This document shows, piece by piece, positions 60,025-64,000 of a stretch of DNA of 64,000 bases. The DNA is taken from the NCBI GenBank assembly GCA_029261965.1, contig JAJDAH010000112.1:1-64000 (forward strand). Direction: 5' to 3'. The notes under the pieces were generated by a model. It made no database searches. It was not told the DNA's origin and saw only the letters and a list, made by a program, of their open reading frames with translations. Position 1 is the first letter of the stretch. Every line of letters begins with the position of its first letter. The translations under genes and the position numbers were made by a program. The DNA is from Polyangiaceae bacterium. Lineage in GTDB: Bacteria > Myxococcota_A > Polyangia > Polyangiales > Polyangiaceae.

Positions 60025-61281
60025 TCAGAGCTCGGAAGCGTTTTTCTGAACCTTGGCGACGGCCTCGGCCACCGAATCGATGTCGGCGTCGCTTCCCAGA
60101 AACACCTGGTGCGGGATCCAAATTGACTGCTGGGCTGCTCGCTCCGCCACCGGACAGTGCACCTGCTCGTAGCTCGGCACGTTCGCGCCGCTGTCGTACC
60201 ACTGCTCGGAAAAGGTCTTGTACGGGAACAAGTGCTCGCCCCAGTCGAACGCCGAGTCTCCGAACGCACGGTTGAGCGGCGTGTAGCCCTCGTAGACGGC
60301 TAGACCCTCGGCAGACAATGCCTCGAGCACGCGGCCCTTTTTCTTCCCGGCGAACGCTTCGGGGTCGTGGCGGAAGATGAACTGGTAGCCGCCCCGAGTC
60401 GTGACACGCTCGTCCACCCGTAGGTTCGTGACCCCGGGGATCTCGTCGAGCTGTTTCGCGAGACGATCGTAGCCACGCACACGCTTCTGATTTTGCTCGT
60501 CGAGCCGCTCGAGTTGGGCGCGGAGCACCGCCGCCTGAAACTCCGTCATGCGGTAGTTGTGTCCGACCCAGTGCGGAGTGTCCTCGTAGCCGGGCTCGCG
60601 GCGGCCGCAGTTGTTGAGCATCTGCAAACGCTTTTCGAACTGCTTGTTGCTCGTCAGCACCATGCCGCCCTCGCCGGCGGTCATGAGCTTGCTCGACTGA
60701 AACGAGAACGAACCGAAGTCGCCCCAGCTACCGATGCCTTTGCCGCGCCACTCGGACCCGTGCATGTGGGCGCAGTCCTCGATCAACACGAGACCGCGTT
60801 TCTTGCAGAGCTCCGTCAGCCCATCCAAATCGGCAACGCTCGCTCCTAGGTGAACGCAAATCACGGCCTTGGTGCGCCCGGTGATCTGTTCTTCGACCTT
60901 CTTCGGATCCAGACAATAGTCGTCCGGGTCGACGTCGGCGAAGACTGGCACGCCACCCACGTAGAGCACCGCGCCTGCAGTCGCCATGAACGTCAGCGGC
61001 GTGAGGATCACCTCGTCGCCGCGCACGACTCCACCCGCCCGCAGCGCGAGATGCAGCGTCACCGTGCCGTTGGCAGCGCATACTCCGAACTCGGCGCCAT
61101 GCCGCGCCGCAAACGCAGCGGCGAACGCGCTCGCCTCGACGTTCGGGGAGGGGAAACCACCCCAGTTGCCCGTTTCGAGCACTCTCAGCAAACCGTCACG
61201 CTCACGCTCGTCGTGAAGCGGCCAAGGATGAAAAGGCTCGGTGCGAACGGGCGTCCCACCGTTGATCGCTAGCGCTGACAT
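60025..61281 (-). CDS. DegT/DnrJ/EryC1/StrS aminotransferase family protein
   Basis: The product has 418 residues; ATG 61281 chosen over an upstream extension because LAINGGTPVRTEPF is the usual opening. PLP-binding features: Lys198 in SFQSSKLMTAGEGG (internal aldimine), Asp169 in LIEDCAHMHG (PLP N1), and AANGTVTLHLALRA near the phosphate site. Family members aminate keto-sugars (nucleotide sugars, AHBA, inosose); the AINGGTP start and HxGSxWxGK stretch favour the inosose/AHBA-type branch (StsC/RifK-like), tentatively. 52 bp after the MATE stop on the same strand. Confidence 0.87.
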   Translation of the reverse strand: MSALAINGGTPVRTEPFHPWPLHDERERDGLLRVLETGNWGGFPSPNVEASAFAAAFAARHGAEFGVCAANGTVTLHLALRAGGVVRGDEVILTPLTFMATAGAVLYVGGVPVFADVDPDDYCLDPKKVEEQITGRTKAVICVHLGASVADLDGLTELCKKRGLVLIEDCAHMHGSEWRGKGIGSWGDFGSFSFQSSKLMTAGEGGMVLTSNKQFEKRLQMLNNCGRREPGYEDTPHWVGHNYRMTEFQAAVLRAQLERLDEQNQKRVRGYDRLAKQLDEIPGVTNLRVDERVTTRGGYQFIFRHDPEAFAGKKKGRVLEALSAEGLAVYEGYTPLNRAFGDSAFDWGEHLFPYKTFSEQWYDSGANVPSYEQVHCPVAERAAQQSIWIPHQVFLGSDADIDSVAEAVAKVQKNASEL

Positions 61282-61317
61282 GAGACGCGGAAGAAACAAG
61301 GGAGTGCGGCCCGCGTC

Positions 61318-61348
61318 AAGCAGAAGCCCCGCGCTAAGCAGAAGCCCC
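61318..61348. repeat. tandem 18-bp duplication over the MATE 3' end
   Basis: AAGCAGAAGCCCC occurs at 61318-61330 and again at 61336-61348 with an 18-bp period; the MATE stop codon lies in the overlap. A 7-bp dyad (CCCCAGC-ATA-GCTGGGG, 61345-61361) is adjacent. Confidence 0.5.
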
Positions 61349-62731
61349 AGCATAGCTGGGGCCTTCGCGCTCGAGCTCGGCCTCCACCACCACGAGGTGC
61401 CGCCTCACCATGATCGTGGCGACCAGCCCGATGCCGACGTTCGCCGCGGCCATGGCGACGAAAAGGCCGAAGAGGCCCGAGTACTTCGAGCCGAAGTAGG
61501 CCAGCGGGATGCTGAACACGAACAGCCGAACGAGGATGACGACCGCCGAGTGAAGCGGCTTGCCGACGGCGTTGAATATCGAGTTGACGAAAATCGATAC
61601 ACCAAAGGCCCCGTAAGTCACCGGGATGATCCTGAGGTAGTCGACGGCGACATCGACCACCTCCGCGGAGTCACTGAAAATCCCCACGATGGGGCGAGCA
61701 AAAATCGCCAGCACCGCCGCCACACCGAGGCTGTACACCAGGCTCGCTTTCATTCCGAACCGCAACGCCTGACGAATCCTGTCGCAGTTGCCGGCGCCAA
61801 AGTTCTGGCCCACGAACGGAGTCGCCGAGGTCGCCAATGCGAACGAGCCGATGAGCGCGATCGACTCGAGACGGCTGCCGACGCCGAAGGCCGCGACGGC
61901 GTTCTCGCCGTGAGCCGAGACGAACCGCGTCAGCACCGCGGTAGCAACCGGGACCAAGACGTTCGTCGCTGCCGCAGGCAGACCAACGAACAGAATCTCG
62001 CGCCAGGACTGGAGCACCGCCGAGATCCGCGGCAAGTCGAACGCCAGCATGCGTTCGCGGCGAGCCAAGATCCAAAGCGCGGCGAGGAACGTGACGCTCC
62101 ACGCGATCACGGTCGCGATGGCTGCGCCTTGGAGCCCAAGCGCTGGGAAAGGCCCGATCCCAAAAATGAAGAGTGGGTCGAGAACGACGTTCACCCCTCC
62201 CGCGATGCCCATGATGATTCCGGGCGTCTTGGTGTCGCCGGTCGCCCGGATCGCGCTGTTACCCACCATGGGAATGACGAGCACGGCGACCCCGAAGTAC
62301 CAGGTGGTCATGTACGACGAGATGAGCGGGATCATGTCCGGCGCGGCGCCCATCGCACGAAAGATCGGGTCGATCGTGAAGAGCCCAATGGCCGCCACCG
62401 TCACCACGAGAATGAGCGCGAGGGCGAGGGCGTCGGTGGTGATGCGCCGAACCCGATCTCGGTCCCCTTCGCCAAGCGCGCGCGAGATCGCGGCGGTCGC
62501 GCCGACCCCGATGCCCATCGTCAGGCTCATCACGACGAACACCACCGGGAACGTGAAGCTCATCGCGGCGAGCGGCCGCGGGCCGAGCTGGCCGACGTAG
62601 AACGTGTCCACGGTCTGAAACAGCAGGATCGACCCGATGCCGAGCGCCGTCGGGATCGCCATTTTCGTCAGACGCGGTCCCACGGGTCCGGTGAGTAGCT
62701 CGTGGCTACGGGCGCTCACCGGGCCGGACAT
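61334..62731 (-). CDS. MATE-family multidrug/metabolite exporter
   Basis: The product has 465 residues and twelve predicted membrane segments in two similar halves (LTKMAIPTALGIGSILLFQTVDTFYVGQLG and ILFVGLPAAATNVLVPVATAVLTRFVS regions). VVGNSAIRATGDTK-type and FVGQNFGAGNCDR segments are MatE domain hallmarks. It exports cationic drugs or metabolites using Na+ or H+ gradients; the substrate is unknown. The aminotransferase downstream could make a compound that it exports (inference only). Last codons lie in an 18-bp duplication. Confidence 0.9.
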   Translation of the reverse strand: MSGPVSARSHELLTGPVGPRLTKMAIPTALGIGSILLFQTVDTFYVGQLGPRPLAAMSFTFPVVFVVMSLTMGIGVGATAAISRALGEGDRDRVRRITTDALALALILVVTVAAIGLFTIDPIFRAMGAAPDMIPLISSYMTTWYFGVAVLVIPMVGNSAIRATGDTKTPGIIMGIAGGVNVVLDPLFIFGIGPFPALGLQGAAIATVIAWSVTFLAALWILARRERMLAFDLPRISAVLQSWREILFVGLPAAATNVLVPVATAVLTRFVSAHGENAVAAFGVGSRLESIALIGSFALATSATPFVGQNFGAGNCDRIRQALRFGMKASLVYSLGVAAVLAIFARPIVGIFSDSAEVVDVAVDYLRIIPVTYGAFGVSIFVNSIFNAVGKPLHSAVVILVRLFVFSIPLAYFGSKYSGLFGLFVAMAAANVGIGLVATIMVRRHLVVVEAELEREGPSYAGASA

Positions 62732-62801
62732 TGCAAACTGGTTCTAGCGCCCGGACCCTCGAGCGCCCAGGGGCCTACTCCGTCATCCCTCGACGCGGGA
62801 G

Positions 62802-62819
62802 GCTGCGCATCGGCGCAGC
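62802..62819 (-). terminator. short GC hairpin after VWA gene
   Basis: Perfect 7-bp stem GCTGCGC-ATCG-GCGCAGC, 20 bp downstream of the VWA gene stop on the minus strand; no T-run on that side. Confidence 0.45.
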
Positions 62820-62839
62820 GTTTCGGCGATTTCGACCCG

Positions 62840-64000
62840 CTAGCGCGGCGGCAGGGTGACTGTCGAGCAACCGAGCTGGATGTTCACGGTCCCCTGCTCC
62901 GTCGTGAGACGACTGCAGCTGGTCGGGCACATCTGGATGAGTGTCGGGTTGATCGGATCGTCATAGTACCAGCCGCCGACGCTCGGATCGCAGCTCGCCG
63001 CGTCGCCGACGTTGAAGATGGTCTCCTCCATCGTGGCGCCGGGAGGCGTGAACAGCACGTTGACCTTGCCAAAGTCGACGGTCTCGCCGTTTGGCCCCTG
63101 AGCGTCGATGCCGAAGTCGCAACCCAGGGCCTGGCCCCGAATGGCGTTCATCGCATCGAGGAAGTCCTGCGCGGCGGTGGCCGGGTTGACGATGAGCGCA
63201 TTGCCGGTGCCGCCGGCCATGGCGATGGCATCGAGGTTGGCGACGTTGCCGATGCCGATGACGAACGTTTGAACCGGAGGGCTGCCCGCAGCGGCGGTCG
63301 CCGCGAGCGCGGCGATGTTGCCGATGTTGGTGTCGCACTCCGTCGGCGAGCCGTCGGTCGCCAACACCGTGATGACCTTGCGGCCGGGGAACTGAGCGGC
63401 CCAAGCCGTCGTCGACTGAAGCGCGCTGGCCAGAGCGGCAGAGGTCGGCGTTCCACCACCCGGCATCTTGGCGTTCATCGCGTTGATGAGCAGCATGCGG
63501 CTGCCCGGCAACTCCTGAATCGTGACCGCTGGCGGCAGGTAGTCGTTGAGGTCGCACGAACCGCCCTGACCCGGAACACAGGTGAAGATGAACGGGTCGC
63601 AGCCCGGAGGACACGGCGGCGCGCCGAAGCAAGTCGGCAGCGCAACATCCGGCGGGAAGAATTGAATGCCGACGCCGATTCCGTCGCTCGTGGGGTCGTT
63701 GACGAAACCCGTGAACGCCGTCTTGATGGCGTCCCACTTGTTCTGGTTCGACATCGAGCCCGACTTGTCCATCATGATGAACATGTCGAGAGGCACCTGC
63801 TCCCCCTGGAAGACGCTCGACGCACATGCCGCGTCCGGGTCGAGCCCGCCTCCGCCGCCCTGACCGGTCGGCGCGTCGATCAGCCCAGCCCCAAAACCCC
63901 CGGTAGCCGGCCCAGCAGCAGCGCCGCCTGTTCCCGGGTTGATGCCCCCCGCGCCTGCACCAGCGCCAGCGCCGCCGCTACCGTTCGTCGCCGCGAAGCC
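62840..64000 (-). CDS. secreted VWA-domain protein with Gly-rich linker (N-terminus outside window)
   Basis: The frame is open to the last base; 386 residues are visible. The first 50 are Gly/Ala-rich (GTGG, GGGGG), typical of a linker after a lipoprotein signal. A von Willebrand A domain follows: MIDAS motif DKSGSM, GGGTPTSAAL (metal Thr) and VLATDGSPTECD. Inserted Cys-rich segments (CFGAPPCPPGCDPF) and a Cys-rich tail (SCDPS, MCPTSCSRL, LGCSTV) suggest extracellular disulphides. VWA proteins bind partners through Mg2+; adhesion or surface assembly is likely. A GTG at 63796 lies within the frame but is not the start. Confidence 0.82.
   Translation of the reverse strand, partial: GFAATNGSGGAGAGAGAGGINPGTGGAAAGPATGGFGAGLIDAPTGQGGGGGLDPDAACASSVFQGEQVPLDMFIMMDKSGSMSNQNKWDAIKTAFTGFVNDPTSDGIGVGIQFFPPDVALPTCFGAPPCPPGCDPFIFTCVPGQGGSCDLNDYLPPAVTIQELPGSRMLLINAMNAKMPGGGTPTSAALASALQSTTAWAAQFPGRKVITVLATDGSPTECDTNIGNIAALAATAAAGSPPVQTFVIGIGNVANLDAIAMAGGTGNALIVNPATAAQDFLDAMNAIRGQALGCDFGIDAQGPNGETVDFGKVNVLFTPPGATMEETIFNVGDAASCDPSVGGWYYDDPINPTLIQMCPTSCSRLTTEQGTVNIQLGCSTVTLPPR

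Noticed and set aside
1-64000. tRNA, rRNA, insertion sequences, phage or conjugation genes
   Set aside because: None could be recognised; no transposase or integrase motifs and no clear target-site duplications were seen.

Overview
The window (64 kb, strongly GC-rich, GC-biased third codon positions, short intergenic gaps) looks like chromosome from a large-genome myxobacterium-type organism (Myxococcota, most likely Polyangia). The reasons are the many small-headed lipoproteins, Gly/Thr-rich secreted proteins with GGAPAT-type repeats, Cys-rich repeat proteins, a eukaryote-like Ser/Thr kinase with an HRDISPHN catalytic loop, an FHA-GGDEF protein and multihaem lipoprotein cytochromes. This is inference from gene content; no rRNA, tRNA, CRISPR array, insertion sequence or replication origin was seen.

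Layout. 1-9 kb: the end of a methyltransferase, two exported proteins (the second a copper-monooxygenase-like lipoprotein), a membrane protein with a degenerate spermidine-synthase domain, a Tat-exported propeller lipoprotein divergent from an acyltransferase/formylglutamate-amidohydrolase-like pair, and a Cys-rich repeat protein. 9-16.5 kb: a paralogous spermidine-synthase-like membrane protein, two small genes (one a 50-residue gene with a strong ribosome binding site), a second methyltransferase, an alpha/beta hydrolase lipoprotein overlapping NhaA, and TerC. 16.9-34.1 kb: a membrane- and surface-biased region with a B12-binding radical SAM enzyme, a GT-C-like membrane protein, a coiled-coil protein, a GNAT, three paralogous polytopic proteins with a shared C-terminal soluble domain, a His-rich membrane protein, and a four-gene minus-strand run (phosphoesterase, lipoprotein, flippase-like/methyltransferase fusion, membrane-embedded spermine-synthase-like protein). 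This is the best candidate for an undescribed envelope lipid or glycan modification system, though its substrate cannot be read from sequence.

34.5-47 kb: a secreted helical protein translationally coupled to a tetrahaem lipoprotein, preceded by a sigma54-like element and palindromes; Uma2; the second copper-monooxygenase-like lipoprotein; a Ser/Thr kinase next to a Gly-rich repeat lipoprotein; a GPH-type sugar symporter; FHA-GGDEF; a nitrilase-family hydrolase divergent from a GH4 glycosidase. 47-64 kb: a giant Cys-rich repeat lipoprotein, MgtE, a minus-strand set (Gfo/Idh oxidoreductase, BadF-type sugar kinase, lipoprotein, multihaem cytochrome with unusual haem motifs), a beta-barrel gene coupled to a haloalkane-dehalogenase-like hydrolase, the third copper-monooxygenase-like lipoprotein, a DegT/DnrJ aminotransferase, a MATE exporter, and a VWA protein running off the end.

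How the parts relate. Three families each occur three times in the window (copper-monooxygenase-like lipoproteins; membrane-fused spermidine-synthase-like proteins lacking the catalytic Asp; polytopic GT-C-like proteins), which points to lineage-specific expansion. GH4, the GPH symporter, the BadF-type kinase and the Gfo/Idh oxidoreductase could together serve amino-sugar or glycoside use but lie in separate transcription units. All families were named by motif recognition without database searches.
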